DNA of 64,000 nucleotides from Photobacterium angustum (GCF_003026365.1 NZ_PYOM01000022.1:18023-82022); one strand, 5' to 3'; positions 36,120 to 48,415 are shown, numbered from the stretch's first letter. Program-made: numbers and translations. Notes: generated by a model from the sequence alone, not told the origin.

Positions 36120-36677
36120 GTGATTAACGAAATCAAACAAGACGCGCAAACGCGCATGGAAAAAAGTGTTGATGCACTACGAAATCAACTAGTAAAAATC
36201 CGTACAGGTCGTGCTCACCCAAGCCTACTTGATACGATTCATGTTGAGTACTACGGTGCGAACACACCGTTAAACCAAGTAGCAAACGTTGTTGCTGAAG
36301 ATGCTCGTACTCTTGCTATCACTGTATTTGACCGTGAACTAGCACCAAAAGTAGAAAAAGCGATCATGATGTCTGATTTGGGTCTAAACCCAATGTCTGC
36401 AGGTACTGTGATCCGTGTTCCTCTTCCTCCGCTTACAGAAGAGCGTCGTCGCGATCTTGTTAAGATTGTACGTGCAGAAGCAGAGCAAGGCCGTGTTGCT
36501 GTTCGTAACATTCGTCGTGATGCAAATGCAACGGTTAAAGGTCTATTAAAAGACAAAGAAATTTCTGAAGATGATGATCGTCGTGCACAAGACGAAATTC
36601 AGAAATTAACAGACGATGCTATTAAGAATATCGATGCAGTTCTTGAAGTAAAAGAAAAAGAGCTAATGGAAGTTTAA
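36120..36677 (+). CDS. frr: Ribosome recycling factor
   Basis: With EF-G it splits post-termination ribosomes. 185 aa from GTG 36120, exactly the E. coli length, starting [20 protein letters not shown]. The frame extends upstream to 36093, but the extra residues have no family counterpart. Motifs: [45 protein letters not shown] precedes the GTG. Confidence 0.97.
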   Translation: MINEIKQDAQTRMEKSVDALRNQLVKIRTGRAHPSLLDTIHVEYYGANTPLNQVANVVAEDARTLAITVFDRELAPKVEKAIMMSDLGLNPMSAGTVIRVPLPPLTEERRRDLVKIVRAEAEQGRVAVRNIRRDANATVKGLLKDKEISEDDDRRAQDEIQKLTDDAIKNIDAVLEVKEKELMEV

Positions 36678-36706
36678 ACTTTATTCGTTAAGTTTTAAAT
36701 GGCTAG

Positions 36707-36739
36707 AGGCGCTGTGCGTGCAGCACGGCGCTTTTTTTT
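36707..36739 (+). terminator. Terminator between frr and uppS
   Basis: An imperfect GC-rich stem (GCGCTGTGC with GCACGGCGC) is followed by eight T. It lies 11 nt before uppS, so it probably attenuates rather than blocks. Confidence 0.8.
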
Positions 36740-36750
36740 GAGGGATAGAG

Positions 36751-37512
36751 ATGGCAGAGCATTCAATCGAGGCTGGGCTTTCGGCAGATTGTCTTCCTAA
36801 CCACATAGCTGTGATTATGGATGGTAATGGTCGTTGGGCAAAAGCCAAAGGCAAAGCTCGGGTGTTTGGTCACAAGGCTGGCGTAGAAGCCGTGCGAAAA
36901 ACAGTTTCGACTGCTAATCGTCTGGGTATAAAAGTATTAACACTATTTGCTTTTAGTAGTGAAAACTGGCGTCGTCCCGAAGCCGAGGTTTCACTATTGA
37001 TGGAGCTCTTCATGACGGTATTAAGTCGTGAAGTAAAAAGATTACATAAGAATAATATTCAATTACGTATCATTGGCGATAAGCGCCGTTTTAGCCAGCG
37101 TTTACAAGATAAAATTTCATCGGCGGAAAAGTTAACCGCTGATAATACTGGAATGGTATTGAACGTTGCAGCAAATTACGGCGGGCAATGGGATATTTTA
37201 GAAGCGGCTAAAAAGTTAGCTCAACATGCGATTAATAATAAGCTTGATCTCGCAACTGTAACTGAACAAGATTTAGAATCAGGACTCTCAACGTATGGGT
37301 TACCAGAGGTTGAACTCTTGATCCGTACTAGTGGCGAGTGCCGAATTAGTAACTTTATGCTATGGCAGACAGCTTATGCGGAGTTATTTTTCACAGAAGA
37401 ACACTGGCCTGATTTTGATGAATCAAGTTTATTGAATGCCGTTGCTTGGTTCGTGACTCGTGAACGCCGTTTTGGCTGTACTGGCGAACAAATACAAGCA
37501 TTGTTAAAATAA
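36751..37512 (+). CDS. uppS: Undecaprenyl diphosphate synthase (ditrans,polycis)
   Basis: Makes the C55 lipid carrier for peptidoglycan and O-antigen. 253 aa; catalytic aspartate in [17 protein letters not shown] (~residue 26), [14 protein letters not shown], and the C-terminal pyrophosphate/Mg motif [18 protein letters not shown] with [13 protein letters not shown]. Downstream of frr and upstream of cdsA, the usual order. Confidence 0.97.
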   Translation: MAEHSIEAGLSADCLPNHIAVIMDGNGRWAKAKGKARVFGHKAGVEAVRKTVSTANRLGIKVLTLFAFSSENWRRPEAEVSLLMELFMTVLSREVKRLHKNNIQLRIIGDKRRFSQRLQDKISSAEKLTADNTGMVLNVAANYGGQWDILEAAKKLAQHAINNKLDLATVTEQDLESGLSTYGLPEVELLIRTSGECRISNFMLWQTAYAELFFTEEHWPDFDESSLLNAVAWFVTRERRFGCTGEQIQALLK

Positions 37513-37612
37513 GAGTTATTATTTTTCGCCAATGCGCAGCAATGTGTGTTGGCGTTATTATTTACAGTGAATATGGCCTTTGCCTATACAATAATTATAT
37601 AGAGGACGCAGT

Positions 37613-38461
37613 TTGCTAAAGCAACGTATTATTACCGCATTAATCCTCGCACCACTTGTTATTGCGGGGATCTTTTTCTTACCATTTCCAGCCTTTGTGG
37701 TAGCCATTGCGGCAATAACATTAGTGGGCTTTTGGGAATGGACACAGTTTGTTAATACATCATCTCGCATCCGTGCAATGATTCTACCTGTGATTGCATT
37801 AGGTGCTAGCCTAGTGTTATTACCAGTAGATACAGCGTCTCTTTCGGCGATGAGTAATGGCTTACATGGCGTCTTATTAGTTGGTGGAATATGGTGGCTA
37901 ATCGCATCTATATTAGCAATTACATACCCAAAAACTGATAAATTATGGGCGTCTAACTCTTTTATTAAACAGATTTTTGGCTTGTTAACACTGCTCCCGT
38001 TTTTTTGGAGTATTTTAATGTTACGTGCTGTAGATTACAGCATCGATTCGTATCATGGTGCTAAACTTGTTCTACTAGTTTGTTTCTTAGTTTGGTCTGC
38101 AGATACGGGCGCATATTTTTCAGGTAAGCGTTTTGGTAAGCATAAAATGGCGCCAGCTGTTAGCCCAAATAAAACGATTGAAGGTTTAGTCGGTGGGGTA
38201 ATTTTAGCCGTTATTATTACTTGGCTAGGTGCAAAGCTTCTTTCTATTCCGTTTATCTCAATTTCAAGCTTGTTATCGATAGCTATTATTACTGTTGTCA
38301 TTTCTGTGCTTGGCGATTTAGTTGAAAGTATGTTTAAACGTGCTTCTGGCGTTAAAGATAGCGGTAACATATTACCTGGACATGGTGGGATTTTAGATCG
38401 TATTGATAGCTTAACCGCAGCAATACCTGTTTTTACATTACTTTATCTCTGGTTAATGTAA
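37613..38461 (+). CDS. cdsA: Phosphatidate cytidylyltransferase
   Basis: Forms CDP-diacylglycerol from CTP and phosphatidic acid. A 282-aa polytopic membrane protein with about eight hydrophobic segments. The family signature is near the C-terminus (SMFKRASGVKDSGNILPGHG, then GILDRIDSL). Start TTG 37613 is supported by GAGGACGC just upstream; the protein begins LKQRIITALILAPLVI. A terminator follows. Confidence 0.95.
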   Translation: MLKQRIITALILAPLVIAGIFFLPFPAFVVAIAAITLVGFWEWTQFVNTSSRIRAMILPVIALGASLVLLPVDTASLSAMSNGLHGVLLVGGIWWLIASILAITYPKTDKLWASNSFIKQIFGLLTLLPFFWSILMLRAVDYSIDSYHGAKLVLLVCFLVWSADTGAYFSGKRFGKHKMAPAVSPNKTIEGLVGGVILAVIITWLGAKLLSIPFISISSLLSIAIITVVISVLGDLVESMFKRASGVKDSGNILPGHGGILDRIDSLTAAIPVFTLLYLWLM

Positions 38462-38474
38462 GCCACCTCTTTTC

Positions 38475-38503
38475 TAAGGCAGCCATTACGCTGCCTTTTT
38501 TGT
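38475..38503 (+). terminator. Terminator between cdsA and ispC
   Basis: AAGGCAG pairs with CTGCCTT across the loop CCATTACG, followed by TTTT. Only 17 nt before ispC, so partial read-through is likely. Confidence 0.75.
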
Positions 38504-38519
38504 AAATGTAAGTGAATTT

Positions 38520-39716
38520 ATGCGTAAGTTAACGATCCTAGGAGCTACGGGCTCAATAGGTAGCAGTACTTTAAATGTTGTTGCTAAAAACCCTGAACTA
38601 TTTGAAGTAGTAGCACTTGCTGCATGTTCAAATGTTGAAAAAATGTTTGCGCTTTGTCAGCAATGGCAACCGAATTTTGCTGCGATGTTTGATAGTAAAG
38701 CTGCAGCAGAATTAGCCTCTTTATTAAAGCAGCAAGAAATTGCAACAACAGTGCTTAGTGGCGAGCAAGGTGTTTGTGAAGTCGCAGCTCTTGATGATGT
38801 CGACACTGTTATGGCGGCGATTGTTGGTGCAGCAGGCTTATTACCAACGATGGCGGCAGTGAAAAAAGGCAAACGAATTTTACTTGCCAATAAAGAAGCG
38901 CTGGTGATGACTGGGCAAATGTTCATAGATGCTTGTGAACAGTATGGTGCTGAATTATTACCGGTTGATAGTGAGCATAATGCAATTTTTCAATCATTAC
39001 CGACCAATATTCAGCAGCGTATGGGACGTTGTGATTTATCAGCATCGGGCGTGAGTAAAGTACTATTAACAGGCTCTGGTGGTCCTTTTCGATACACAGA
39101 TATTGCAGAATTAGATAATGTGACACCTGCAATGGCGATTGCTCACCCTAATTGGTCAATGGGGCCAAAAATCTCTGTGGATTCAGCCACAATGATGAAT
39201 AAAGGTCTAGAGTATATTGAAGCACGTTGGTTATTTAATGCCAGCCGTGAGCAAATGGATGTCATTATTCACCCGCAGTCTGTTATTCACTCAATGGTGC
39301 AATATAAAGATGGTTCTGTTATTGCACAAATGGGATTACCCGATATGTGTACGCCGATTGCTTGTGCAATGGCATACCCTGAACGTGTCGATGCAGGTGT
39401 AGCTCCGCTTGATTTTAGTCAAATTGGTGAATTTACTTTTATGAAACCAGACTTTGATCGTTATCCATGTTTAAAGCTTGCTATTGATGCGTGCTATCAA
39501 GGGCAAGCGGCAACAACGACGTTGAATGCTGCTAATGAAATGGCTGTTGCGGCATTTTTAGCAGGTGAAATTTGCTTTACAGATATTGCTAAAGTGAACC
39601 AAAAAGTGCTAGAAATAGCCGTGCTTGTTGAACCTCACAATATTGCTGAGGTAATGGAAATAGATAAACAAGCTCGTCAACTTGCTTCAGATGTCATCAC
39701 CAAGGAATTTGCATGA
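38520..39716 (+). CDS. ispC: 1-deoxy-D-xylulose 5-phosphate reductoisomerase
   Basis: Second step of the MEP isoprenoid pathway. 398 aa; NADPH loop [15 protein letters not shown] at residues ~6-20, [12 protein letters not shown], metal-binding [22 protein letters not shown] and [14 protein letters not shown]. Also known as dxr. Its last codons overlap the rseP start (ATGA), showing translational coupling. Confidence 0.97.
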   Translation: MRKLTILGATGSIGSSTLNVVAKNPELFEVVALAACSNVEKMFALCQQWQPNFAAMFDSKAAAELASLLKQQEIATTVLSGEQGVCEVAALDDVDTVMAAIVGAAGLLPTMAAVKKGKRILLANKEALVMTGQMFIDACEQYGAELLPVDSEHNAIFQSLPTNIQQRMGRCDLSASGVSKVLLTGSGGPFRYTDIAELDNVTPAMAIAHPNWSMGPKISVDSATMMNKGLEYIEARWLFNASREQMDVIIHPQSVIHSMVQYKDGSVIAQMGLPDMCTPIACAMAYPERVDAGVAPLDFSQIGEFTFMKPDFDRYPCLKLAIDACYQGQAATTTLNAANEMAVAAFLAGEICFTDIAKVNQKVLEIAVLVEPHNIAEVMEIDKQARQLASDVITKEFA

Positions 39717-41068
39717 TTGAATTTATCCGCAATTTAAGTGCTTTTTTAGTTGCTCTAGGAATATTAATTGCTGTCCATGAGTTTGGTCACTTTTGGGTTG
39801 CTCGACGTTGCGGTGTATATGTTGAACGCTTTTCGATTGGCTTCGGTAAAGCACTTTTCCGTCGCAAAGGAAAAGACGGAACAGAATATACACTGGCAAT
39901 GATCCCACTGGGTGGCTATGTAAAAATGCTTGATGAGCGGGTAGAAGAGGTACCTGAAGAAAAGCGTCATATGGCGTTTAATAACAAAAAACTTTGGCAA
40001 CGAAGTGCAATTGTTGCTGCAGGCCCTTTAGCAAACTTTCTTTTTGCCATTTTTGCATATTGGCTTGTGTATCTTATTGGGGTCCCTGCGTTAAAACCTT
40101 ATATAGGTGAAGTGGCTCCACAATCTATCGCGGCGCAAGCAGGAATTACACCTGGAATGGAACTTAAATCTATTTCAGGAATCGAAACATCAGATTGGGA
40201 ATCAGCCAATATGGCAATGGTTTCTCATATTGGTGATAAGAGCATGGTGATCACAGCGACAGAGCCTGACAGTAATGTCATCGTGACGCGCACTTTAGAT
40301 CTATCTCATTGGTCTTATGATCCTGAGTCTCAGCAAGTACTAAAAACATTAGGTATTACGCCTTATCGACCTAAAATTACGTTAAATGTCGCGCAATTGG
40401 TTGATAATAGTGCTGCAGTAGATGCAGGATTTAAATTAAATGATAAGATTGTAGCAATTGATAAAAAGCCTGTAACTGAATGGCAGCAGTTTGTTGATGC
40501 GGTGCGTACGCACCCTGAGCAACCGCTTTCAGTTGAAGTGTTGCGAGATGATGAACCTGTGATGTTATCATTAGTTCCTCGTAGCAAGGTTGAACCAGAT
40601 GGTAATCAAGTTGGCTATGTAGGATTAGCGCCTGCGATTGAACCGTGGCCTGAATCTTATAAAGTAAACTTGCAGTTTGGTCCGATTGAAGCTGCGGTTA
40701 AAGCAACAGACAAAACGAAGCAATTAGTGGCGTTGACTTTTGATATGGTCACTAAACTGTTTACAGGTGATGTTGCAATTAAAAACCTCAGTGGACCGAT
40801 ATCCATTGCAAAAGGTGCAGGAATGACCGCCGACTTTGGTTTGGTCTATTTTCTCGGATTTTTAGCACTGATAAGTGTCAATTTAGGTATAGTTAATTTG
40901 TTACCGCTTCCGGTGTTGGATGGAGGACATTTAATGTTTTTCGCCATTGAAGCTGTAACCCGTCGTCCTGTATCAGAACGAATTCAGGATATTGGCTATA
41001 GAGTGGGATCAGCCGTTTTGGTTGCGTTAATGGCCGTTGCGCTATTCAATGATTTTACCCGTCTTTAA
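39713..41068 (+). CDS. rseP: RIP site-2 protease RseP
   Basis: Inner-membrane zinc protease that cuts the anti-sigma factor RseA to release sigma E, and clears signal peptides. 451 aa; HEFGH at residues 22-26, two PDZ domains between the first two and last two membrane segments (~residues 120-310), and the third zinc ligand in [14 protein letters not shown] near residue 400. It leads directly into bamA and skp, sigma E-linked envelope genes. Confidence 0.96.
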   Translation: MIEFIRNLSAFLVALGILIAVHEFGHFWVARRCGVYVERFSIGFGKALFRRKGKDGTEYTLAMIPLGGYVKMLDERVEEVPEEKRHMAFNNKKLWQRSAIVAAGPLANFLFAIFAYWLVYLIGVPALKPYIGEVAPQSIAAQAGITPGMELKSISGIETSDWESANMAMVSHIGDKSMVITATEPDSNVIVTRTLDLSHWSYDPESQQVLKTLGITPYRPKITLNVAQLVDNSAAVDAGFKLNDKIVAIDKKPVTEWQQFVDAVRTHPEQPLSVEVLRDDEPVMLSLVPRSKVEPDGNQVGYVGLAPAIEPWPESYKVNLQFGPIEAAVKATDKTKQLVALTFDMVTKLFTGDVAIKNLSGPISIAKGAGMTADFGLVYFLGFLALISVNLGIVNLLPLPVLDGGHLMFFAIEAVTRRPVSERIQDIGYRVGSAVLVALMAVALFNDFTRL

Positions 41069-41103
41069 TAATGCGTTTTTAGCAAGGAATAATCAGAACA
41101 GTA

Positions 41104-43530
41104 ATGGCGATTAAAAAACTGTTGGTCGCATCGCTGCTTTTAACCAGTAGCGTTGCGCATAGTGCGGAAGATAAATTTGTAGTTGATAACATTCGTTTTG
41201 AAGGACTTCAGCGTGTTACGTTAGGTGCGGCATTATTAAAAATGCCTGTCCGCGTTGGAGATACTGTTGATCAACAGGATATTTCAGAACTGATAAAATC
41301 ACTCTACTCTTCTGGCAACTTTGAAAATATTAGAGTATATCGTGACGGCAATACGCTTCAGATCGATGTAACAGAGCGTCCTACTATTGCTGATATTACT
41401 TTCTCAGGTAACAAAGCGATCAAGGCTGAGCAGCTAAAAGAAAATTTAGAAGCATCAGGTTTGCGTGTGGGTGAAGCGCTTGATCGTACAACGTTACGAA
41501 AAATTGAAAAAGGGCTAGAAGATTTCTATTACAGTGTTGGTAAATACAACGCAACGGTAGAAGCTGTTGTTACGCCTTTGCCTCGTAATCGTGCTGATAT
41601 TAAATTTGTTTTCACTGAAGGTGTGTCTGCAAAAATTAAGCAGATTAACATTCTAGGTAACCATGTTTTCAGTGATGATGAATTACGCAGTAAGTTTACA
41701 CTTAAGGACGATGTGCCTTGGTGGAACTTCATGGCGAATGAAAAATATCAAAAACAAGTATTGCAAGGCGATTTAGAAACGCTACGTTCTCAATATTTGA
41801 ATAATGGTTATTTGAAGTATCGACTTGATGATACACAAGTGTCTATTTCACCAGATAAAAAAGGCGTGTATATCACCCTTAAAATCCATGAAGGACATCA
41901 GTATAAAGTTAAGAATGTAAAGTTCCGTGGTGATGTTGCAGGTCGCGTTGCTGAGTTCGATAAGCTGGTAACATTTAAGACTGGCTCTGTTTATAACGGC
42001 GCAGCTGTTACATCGCTAGAAGAAGCGGTTAAACGTAAGCTTGGTGAAGCAGGTTACGCTTACCCGAAAGTAACGACATACCCAGAGTTTGATGATAAGA
42101 CCAATGAAGTATCATTGGTTGTAAATGTTGAGCAAGGTAAACGTATTTACGTTCGTAATATTGAGTTCCGTGGTAATACCAATACTAAAGATGAAGTTTT
42201 ACGCCGTGAAATGCGTCAAATGGAAGGTACTTGGTTAAATGCGAAGAAGATTGAAACAGGTAAAACACGTTTAAACCGTACCGGTTTCTTTGAAAATGTC
42301 GATGTACAAACGGTACGAGTACCAGGTTCTGATGATCAGGTTGACATTAAGTACAACGTGAAAGAAGCCAATTCTGGTAGTGTTAATTTTGGTGTTGGTT
42401 ACGGTACTGAATCAGGTATTAGTTTCCAAGCTGGCTTAACTCAAGATAACTTCTTAGGTACGGGTAATCGTTTTGGTATCAATGCGATGACGAATGATTA
42501 CTCGAAAAATATCAGTCTTGAATACAACGATCCTTACTTCACGATTAATCATGTCAGCCTTGGTGGTAAGATCTATTATAACGAGTTTGAAGCATCTGAT
42601 GCCAATATCTCGGATTACACCAACCAAAGCTACGGTACAAGCTTAACGTGGGGTTTCCCGGTTAATGAGCTAAATAGCTTTAACTTTAGTTTGGGTTACG
42701 ATCACAATAAGATCTCGAATACTCAAGATTATTACCAAATTCAGCAATTTAAAAAGATTCATGGTTTTGATCTCGATAGCGATAATGCGATCACTCTTGA
42801 TGATTATAGTTGGACACTTGGCTGGACGCGTAACAACTTAAACCGAGGTTACTTCCCAACTTCTGGTAACCGCCAAGACTTCTCATTTAAGATGACAATT
42901 CCTGGTTCAGACTCACAGTACTTCAAAGCGCAGTACAACGTTCGTCAATATATACCGTTAACAGAGAGCCAAAACTTTAGCTTATTGCTACGTGGTAAGT
43001 TGGGTTACGGTAATGGCTACGGTAAAACGGATAATGGTAGCGATCAGCTAATGCCATTCTACGAAAACTTCTATGCCGGTGGTTTTAGTACAATTCGTGG
43101 TTTCCGTTCCAACACTGTTGGTCCAAAAGCGGTATTTGTTGGTGGTTGTGGCGTAAACGGTCAAGGTAATAACAACTGTGCGACTGGTACTGATGATGCT
43201 GCTGGTGGTAATGCAATTGCGCTTGCAAGTATGGAGCTAATTGTTCCAACACCATTTATCTCTGATGAGTTGAAAAACCAAATTCGTACGAGCTTCTTTG
43301 TTGATGCTGGTTCTGTTTGGGATACTGAATATAACCTGAATTATAAGAGCAGCAATGGTCAAAAATTGGCAGATTACTCTGATCCAGGTATGATCCGCGC
43401 TTCTGCGGGTGCAGCTTTACAGTGGATGTCGCCAATGGGTCCACTTGTATTCTCGGTTGCTAAGCCAATCAAGAAATATGAAGGGGATGATGAGGAATTC
43501 TTCACATTCACTATTGGTCAGACATTCTAA
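41104..43530 (+). CDS. bamA: Outer membrane protein assembly factor BamA
   Basis: Inserts beta-barrel proteins into the outer membrane. 808 aa with a signal peptide (cleaved after VAHSA), five POTRA domains (~residues 22-420, for example [27 protein letters not shown]-type repeats) and a C-terminal barrel. The conserved loop-6 VRGF-type motif is present as [13 protein letters not shown], and the last residue is Phe (TIGQTF), the usual barrel-end signal. Followed by skp. Confidence 0.97.
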   Translation: MAIKKLLVASLLLTSSVAHSAEDKFVVDNIRFEGLQRVTLGAALLKMPVRVGDTVDQQDISELIKSLYSSGNFENIRVYRDGNTLQIDVTERPTIADITFSGNKAIKAEQLKENLEASGLRVGEALDRTTLRKIEKGLEDFYYSVGKYNATVEAVVTPLPRNRADIKFVFTEGVSAKIKQINILGNHVFSDDELRSKFTLKDDVPWWNFMANEKYQKQVLQGDLETLRSQYLNNGYLKYRLDDTQVSISPDKKGVYITLKIHEGHQYKVKNVKFRGDVAGRVAEFDKLVTFKTGSVYNGAAVTSLEEAVKRKLGEAGYAYPKVTTYPEFDDKTNEVSLVVNVEQGKRIYVRNIEFRGNTNTKDEVLRREMRQMEGTWLNAKKIETGKTRLNRTGFFENVDVQTVRVPGSDDQVDIKYNVKEANSGSVNFGVGYGTESGISFQAGLTQDNFLGTGNRFGINAMTNDYSKNISLEYNDPYFTINHVSLGGKIYYNEFEASDANISDYTNQSYGTSLTWGFPVNELNSFNFSLGYDHNKISNTQDYYQIQQFKKIHGFDLDSDNAITLDDYSWTLGWTRNNLNRGYFPTSGNRQDFSFKMTIPGSDSQYFKAQYNVRQYIPLTESQNFSLLLRGKLGYGNGYGKTDNGSDQLMPFYENFYAGGFSTIRGFRSNTVGPKAVFVGGCGVNGQGNNNCATGTDDAAGGNAIALASMELIVPTPFISDELKNQIRTSFFVDAGSVWDTEYNLNYKSSNGQKLADYSDPGMIRASAGAALQWMSPMGPLVFSVAKPIKKYEGDDEEFFTFTIGQTF

Positions 43531-43547
43531 TTTTGAGGAGAGAACTT

Positions 43548-44057
43548 TTGAAACAATGGATTAAAGCAGCAAGTCTTGGCTTGGTAATTCTATCTTCGTC
43601 TATGTACGCAAATGCAGCGGAAGCTGCTCAAAAAATTGGTTACGTATCTACTGGTCAAGCAATGTCTGAGTTAGCTCAGCGTTACAAGGTTCAAGATAAG
43701 TTAAAGAAAGAATTCAGTGGTCGTGTTGCGGCACTACGTTCTATCGAAACTAAGATGAAGGGCAAGATTGATAAATTGAAGCGTGATGGTGAACTGATGA
43801 GTTCAGATCAACGTCAAAAGCTTCAACGAGAGCTTGCTCAACTTGATTCTGATTACAAATTAAAAGCACAAGCACTTGCTGAAGATCAACGCCGTCGTGG
43901 TATGGAAGAAGAGCAGAAGCTTGTTAAGAAAATCCGTACAGCGATTGATACAGTAGCAGAGAAAAACGGTTATAACATCGTGCTAGACGCACAAGCTGTT
44001 TTATTCGCAAATAAGAAAGATGATCTTTCTTCTAAAGTGATTGCTGCGGTAAAATAA
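43548..44057 (+). CDS. skp: Periplasmic chaperone Skp (OmpH)
   Basis: Trimeric chaperone that carries unfolded outer-membrane proteins across the periplasm to the BAM complex. 169 aa: signal peptide ending MYANAAEA, a short core strand KIGYVSTGQAM and long charged helices (residues ~45-130) forming the tentacles. TTG 43548 is chosen because GAGGAGAG ends five bases before it and the protein then starts KQWIKAASLG like other Skp; an upstream in-frame TTG at 43533 would consume that site. Confidence 0.94.
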   Translation: MKQWIKAASLGLVILSSSMYANAAEAAQKIGYVSTGQAMSELAQRYKVQDKLKKEFSGRVAALRSIETKMKGKIDKLKRDGELMSSDQRQKLQRELAQLDSDYKLKAQALAEDQRRRGMEEEQKLVKKIRTAIDTVAEKNGYNIVLDAQAVLFANKKDDLSSKVIAAVK

Positions 44058-44081
44058 TCAGTAATATGAAGCAATTATGAT

Positions 44082-44117
44082 TGGTATATCGTTATTTTCG
44101 CGATATACCAGTTTTTA
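44082..44117 (+). terminator. Hairpin after skp, probable attenuator
   Basis: TGGTATATCG (44082-44091) pairs perfectly with CGATATACCA (44101-44110), followed by GTTTTTA. A second small hairpin (CAGCCAC/GTGGCTG, 44128-44145) lies in the lpxD leader. Confidence 0.6.
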
Positions 44118-44170
44118 GCGTATCTAGCAGCCACTTTTGTGGCTGTTGTTACAATAGGTATAAGGTAAAT

Positions 44171-45199
44171 ATGGCTGCAATCACACTTGCTAAACTAGCT
44201 GAAAAATTAGGTGCAGAGCTTCAAGGCGACGGCTCGGTGGAAATTCATTCTATTGCTGGGATGAGCAAGGCTGTGGAAGGTCAAATAACGTTCCTTTCTG
44301 ATAGCAAATACCGTAAGCAACTTGCTGACTGCAAGGCTGATGCTGTAATGCTACGAGAAGCGGATGTCGAATTCTTCCAAGGTAATGCATTAGTTGTTAA
44401 AGATCCTTACTTAAGCTACGCATTAGTTGCACAACTATTAGATACAACGCCAGCAGCAGCAACCGAGATAGCGGCATCTGCATTTGTAGATCCAACGGCT
44501 ACGCTTGGTAATAACGTTGCTATTGGCCATAACGTAGTGATTGAAGCGGGTGTTACTTTAGGTAATAACGTGCAAATTGGTGCGGGTTGTTTTATCGGTA
44601 AAAATGCGGTCATTGGTGATAACACTAAATTATGGGCGAATGTCACTATTTATCACAATGTTGAGTTAGGTAGCGATTGTTTAGTGCAATCAAGCACGGT
44701 TATTGGTGCCGATGGCTTCGGTTATGCTAATGATAAAGGTGAGTGGGTAAAAATCCCTCAACTGGGTTCTGTGCGTATTGGTAATCGTGTTGAAATTGGC
44801 TCATGTACTACTATTGACCGTGGTGCACTCGATGACACCATTATCGAAGACAATGTGATCATTGATAACCAAATGCAAATCGCCCATAACGTGCAGATCG
44901 GATATGGTACAGCGATGGCGGGTGGTACAATTGTCGCTGGTAGCACCAAAATTGGTAAATATTGTATTATTGGTGGTGCATCAGTATTAAATGGCCATAT
45001 CAACATTGCTGATGGTGTAACCATCACAGGTATGGGCATGGTAATGCGAAGTATTGAAGAAAAAGGCATGTATTCTTCAGGTATTCCATTACAAACAAAC
45101 CGCGAATGGCGTAAAACTGCAACGCGTGTTCATCGTATTGATGATATGAACAAACGTTTAAAAGCTGTTGAAAAAGAACTCGCAGCGAAAGAGAAGTAA
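44171..45199 (+). CDS. lpxD: UDP-3-O-(3-hydroxymyristoyl)glucosamine N-acyltransferase
   Basis: Third step of lipid A synthesis. 342 aa: an N-terminal uridine-binding domain ([18 protein letters not shown]), then a left-handed beta helix of hexapeptide repeats ([19 protein letters not shown] and so on) with the active-site histidine in [13 protein letters not shown], and a C-terminal helix. ATG 44171 gives the family length; the upstream open frame is leader. Start of the lpxD-fabZ-lpxA-lpxB run. Confidence 0.96.
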   Translation: MAAITLAKLAEKLGAELQGDGSVEIHSIAGMSKAVEGQITFLSDSKYRKQLADCKADAVMLREADVEFFQGNALVVKDPYLSYALVAQLLDTTPAAATEIAASAFVDPTATLGNNVAIGHNVVIEAGVTLGNNVQIGAGCFIGKNAVIGDNTKLWANVTIYHNVELGSDCLVQSSTVIGADGFGYANDKGEWVKIPQLGSVRIGNRVEIGSCTTIDRGALDDTIIEDNVIIDNQMQIAHNVQIGYGTAMAGGTIVAGSTKIGKYCIIGGASVLNGHINIADGVTITGMGMVMRSIEEKGMYSSGIPLQTNREWRKTATRVHRIDDMNKRLKAVEKELAAKEK

Positions 45200-45220
45200 G
45201 TTTTTACTCTTAATTGATGT

Positions 45221-45243
45221 GCCTACCTTGTGTAGGCCGTTTT
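45221..45243 (+). terminator. Small hairpin between lpxD and fabZ
   Basis: GCCTAC pairs with GTAGGC around CTTGT, followed by CGTTTTG. Short stem and T tract; attenuation is possible at most. Confidence 0.35.
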
Positions 45244-45292
45244 GCATTTATATTGAATATTATTTTATTCTTTCTAATACAGGTATTTAGTT

Positions 45293-45748
45293 TTGACCAG
45301 CGAAAATAAGACGCTAAACATCACAGAAATTCAGGAACTGCTTCCTCATCGTTATCCTTTCTTAATGATTGACCGTGTTACAAATTATGATGAAGGCAAA
45401 ACGTTAACAGCAATCAAAAATGTTTCTGTCAATGAGCCTCAATTTACTGGTCATTTCCCTAATATGCCGGTGTTTCCAGGTGTAATGATTTTAGAAGCGA
45501 TGGCACAAGCAACAGGTCTACTTGCATTCAAAACCTTTGGTGCACCTGCTGAAAATGAACTGTACTACTTTGCAAGTATCGATAAAGCAAAGTTTCGTAA
45601 GCCTGTAGGTCCTGGTGATCAGCTTATTTTGGATGTTGAATTTATCAAAGAGCGTCGCGGTATTGCGCTATTTAATGGCGTAGCAACAGTTGACGGCGAA
45701 GTTGTATGTTCAGCTGAACTTAAATGTGCACGACGAGTATTCTCATGA
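45293..45748 (+). CDS. fabZ: 3-hydroxyacyl-[acyl-carrier-protein] dehydratase FabZ
   Basis: Dehydrates beta-hydroxyacyl-ACP in fatty-acid elongation and competes with lipid A synthesis for the same substrate. 151 aa, the E. coli length, from TTG 45293: [14 protein letters not shown], catalytic histidine in [20 protein letters not shown], then [11 protein letters not shown]. Its stop overlaps the lpxA start. Confidence 0.96.
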   Translation: MTSENKTLNITEIQELLPHRYPFLMIDRVTNYDEGKTLTAIKNVSVNEPQFTGHFPNMPVFPGVMILEAMAQATGLLAFKTFGAPAENELYYFASIDKAKFRKPVGPGDQLILDVEFIKERRGIALFNGVATVDGEVVCSAELKCARRVFS

Positions 45749-46533
45749 TCCATGAAACCGCACAAATTCATCCGTCAGCAGTGGTTGAAGACGGTGTAAA
45801 GATTGGCGCTAATGTCAAAGTTGGTCCATTCACTTATATTGCCACTGATGTTGAAATTGGTGAAGGCACTGAAGTGATGTCACACGTTGTGATTAAAGGT
45901 CCAACGGTGATCGGTAAAGATAACCGTATATTCCCATTCGCCGTGATCGGTGAAGAGTGCCAAGATAAGAAATATCAAGGCGAAGCAACACGTCTTGTGA
46001 TTGGTGATCGCAATGTGATCCGTGAAAGTGTTCAAATGCATCGCGGCACAGTACAAGATAAAGGTGTGACTATCGTAGGTAGTGATAACCTTTTCTGTGT
46101 CAATGTACATATTGCGCATGATTGCGTCGTGGGCGATAACATTATCATGGGGAATAACGCGACATTAGCAGGTCACGTAACAGTTGAAGATTACGCGATT
46201 ATTTCTGCACTATCGCCAGTACACCAATTCTGTACTGTCGGCGCACATAGTTTTATCGGCGGCGGCTCTATTGTTGTTCAAGATGTGCCACCGTTTGTAA
46301 TGGCGCAAGGTAACCACGCGAAACCGTTCGGTATTAATATCGAAGGCTTAAAGCGTCGTGGTTTTGAAAAGCCAGAATTACATGCTATCCGTCGTGCATA
46401 TAAAGAAATTTACCGTTCAGGTAAAACGCTAGCTGAAGTAAAACCTGTACTTGAAGAAATGAGTAAAGATTATCCTTCAATTGGCTTATTCCTGAAACTA
46501 TTTGAAAACTCGACACGCGGTATTATTCGCTAA
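45745..46533 (+). CDS. lpxA: UDP-N-acetylglucosamine O-acyltransferase
   Basis: First step of lipid A synthesis. 262 aa as in E. coli, from ATG 45745, which overlaps the fabZ TGA (ATGA). Hexapeptide beta helix, catalytic histidine in [12 protein letters not shown] (~residue 125), and a C-terminal helical part ([17 protein letters not shown]). Its stop overlaps the lpxB start (TAATG). Confidence 0.97.
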   Translation: MIHETAQIHPSAVVEDGVKIGANVKVGPFTYIATDVEIGEGTEVMSHVVIKGPTVIGKDNRIFPFAVIGEECQDKKYQGEATRLVIGDRNVIRESVQMHRGTVQDKGVTIVGSDNLFCVNVHIAHDCVVGDNIIMGNNATLAGHVTVEDYAIISALSPVHQFCTVGAHSFIGGGSIVVQDVPPFVMAQGNHAKPFGINIEGLKRRGFEKPELHAIRRAYKEIYRSGKTLAEVKPVLEEMSKDYPSIGLFLKLFENSTRGIIR

Positions 46534-47675
46534 TGACGAAGCCACTTCGAATAGGAATTGTCGCCGGAGAAATCTCCGGCGATATTTTAGGTGCAGGCTT
46601 TATAAAAGCCGTAAAAGCCAAATACCCAGATGCTGAATTTATTGGTGTTGCAGGTCCTCGTATGCAAGCAGAAGGCTGTGAAGCGCTGTTTGATATGGAA
46701 GAGCTTGCGGTGATGGGGATTGTTGAAGTATTAGGTCGCTTACCTCGCTTATTTAAGGTCAAAGCAGAGCTTGTTAAATACTTTAGCGATAACCCACCAG
46801 ACGTTTTTGTTGGTATAGATGCCCCTGATTTTAACTTACGCCTAGAAAAAGATTTAAAAGAAAGCGGCATTAAAACCGTGCATTATGTCAGTCCATCGGT
46901 GTGGGCATGGCGCCAAAAGCGTATTTTCAAAATCGAAGCTGCTACTAATCTTGTGCTTGCTTTCTTGCCGTTCGAAAAAGCGTTTTACGATAAGTTTAAT
47001 GTGCCTTGCGAGTTCGTTGGACACACAATGGCAGACGCTATTCCATTGCAAACCGACCAAGGTGCTGCGCAAACATTATTAGGCTTAGATTCTGATAAAC
47101 GATGGCTTGCGGTATTACCCGGTAGCCGAGGTAGCGAAATGGAAATGCTCGCGCCACCGTTTATCGAAACGTGTAAAAAACTTAAGGCTAAACATCCTGA
47201 TTTAGGTTTTGTCGTTGCACTGGTTAATCAAAAACGTCGAGCACAATTTGAGCAAGCGTGGCAACAAACTGCACCGGATCTCGATTTCGTGCTGGTGGAT
47301 GATACTGCTCGTAATGTAATGATTGCTTCAGATGCTGTATTGCTCGCATCGGGTACGGTTGCATTAGAGTGTATGTTAGTGAAGCGTCCGATGGTGGTGG
47401 GCTATAAAGTGAAACCATTAACGGCGTGGCTGGCTAAGAAAATGCTTAAAACTAAGTATGTTTCATTGCCAAATATTCTCGCAGATGAAGAGCTGGTCAC
47501 TGAGCTTTTGCAAGAAGATTGTACGCCAGAGAAGCTCTATCACGAAGTGGATAAAATGCTATATGGTGACACTTCTGAGTTGATGTTGAAATTTGAGCAG
47601 ATGCATAAAAACATTCGTTGTAATGCCGATGAGCAAGCAGCAAATGCCGTCCTTGCCTTGATTGATAGAGCGTAA
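46533..47675 (+). CDS. lpxB: Lipid-A-disaccharide synthase
   Basis: Condenses UDP-diacylglucosamine with lipid X. 380-aa GT19 glycosyltransferase: [62 protein letters not shown] and [11 protein letters not shown]. The rnhB start is 1 nt past its stop. Confidence 0.97.
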   Translation: MTKPLRIGIVAGEISGDILGAGFIKAVKAKYPDAEFIGVAGPRMQAEGCEALFDMEELAVMGIVEVLGRLPRLFKVKAELVKYFSDNPPDVFVGIDAPDFNLRLEKDLKESGIKTVHYVSPSVWAWRQKRIFKIEAATNLVLAFLPFEKAFYDKFNVPCEFVGHTMADAIPLQTDQGAAQTLLGLDSDKRWLAVLPGSRGSEMEMLAPPFIETCKKLKAKHPDLGFVVALVNQKRRAQFEQAWQQTAPDLDFVLVDDTARNVMIASDAVLLASGTVALECMLVKRPMVVGYKVKPLTAWLAKKMLKTKYVSLPNILADEELVTELLQEDCTPEKLYHEVDKMLYGDTSELMLKFEQMHKNIRCNADEQAANAVLALIDRA

Positions 47676-47676
47676 A

Positions 47677-48288
47677 ATGGCTGAGAAAAAAGAGCTTGAA
47701 CCTTTTGTTTATCCGCAAGCAACTTGTATTGCTGGGGTTGATGAAGTTGGTCGTGGGCCATTAGTTGGCGCAGTGGTGACTGCGGCTGTGATTTTAGATC
47801 CGAATAATCCCATTGAAGGTTTAACGGATTCTAAAAAATTGACCGAGAAAAAACGCAATTTGTTGTTTGATGAAATCAAAGAAAAAGCTTTGTCTTGGTC
47901 ATTAGGTCGTTGTGAAGCGGACGAAATTGATAACTTGAATATCTTGCAAGCAACGATGGTTGCGATGCAGCGCGCAGTAGCAGGCTTAAGTGTACAGCCA
48001 GATTACGTACTTATTGATGGTAACAAAGTACCTGAATTACCGATGGCTGCACAGGCTGTGGTGAAAGGGGATTTACGTGTTGCTGAGATCAGTGCTGCGT
48101 CCATTATTGCTAAAGTGACCCGTGATCGTGAAATGGAAATATTAGATGCAGAGTTTCCGCAGTACGGTTTTGCTAAACATAAAGGTTATCCAACCAAAGC
48201 ACACTTTGAAGCATTAGAGCAATACGGTGCAATAGAGCAGCATCGTAAGAGCTTTAAACCTGTAAAGCGAGTATTGGGTTTAGACTAA
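47677..48288 (+). CDS. rnhB: Ribonuclease HII
   Basis: Removes single ribonucleotides and RNA from DNA duplexes. 203 aa with the catalytic D-E pair in [32 protein letters not shown] and [21 protein letters not shown] 47677 directly follows the lpxB stop. A strong terminator separates it from dnaE. Confidence 0.96.
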   Translation: MAEKKELEPFVYPQATCIAGVDEVGRGPLVGAVVTAAVILDPNNPIEGLTDSKKLTEKKRNLLFDEIKEKALSWSLGRCEADEIDNLNILQATMVAMQRAVAGLSVQPDYVLIDGNKVPELPMAAQAVVKGDLRVAEISAASIIAKVTRDREMEILDAEFPQYGFAKHKGYPTKAHFEALEQYGAIEQHRKSFKPVKRVLGLD

Positions 48289-48309
48289 ACGATTTTTCTT
48301 TTACAGACT

Positions 48310-48342
48310 AATGGCATAGCTATTCGCTATGCCATTTTTTTG
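48310..48342 (+). terminator. Terminator after rnhB
   Basis: ATGGCATAGC pairs with GCTATGCCAT (48311-48320 with 48326-48335), followed by seven T. It ends the lpx-rnhB run. Confidence 0.9.
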
Positions 48343-48374
48343 TTTGCTCAATACCTCTCATACCTTGTTTCAGG

Positions 48375-48380
48375 TATAAT
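48375..48380 (+). promoter_or_regulatory. Possible dnaE promoter -10
   Basis: A perfect TATAAT lies 36 nt before the dnaE ATG and just after the terminator. No good -35 at 17 nt. Confidence 0.4.
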
Positions 48381-48415
48381 TTTCATAATTAAGTTACGTA
48401 ATAAATTAGGTTGTC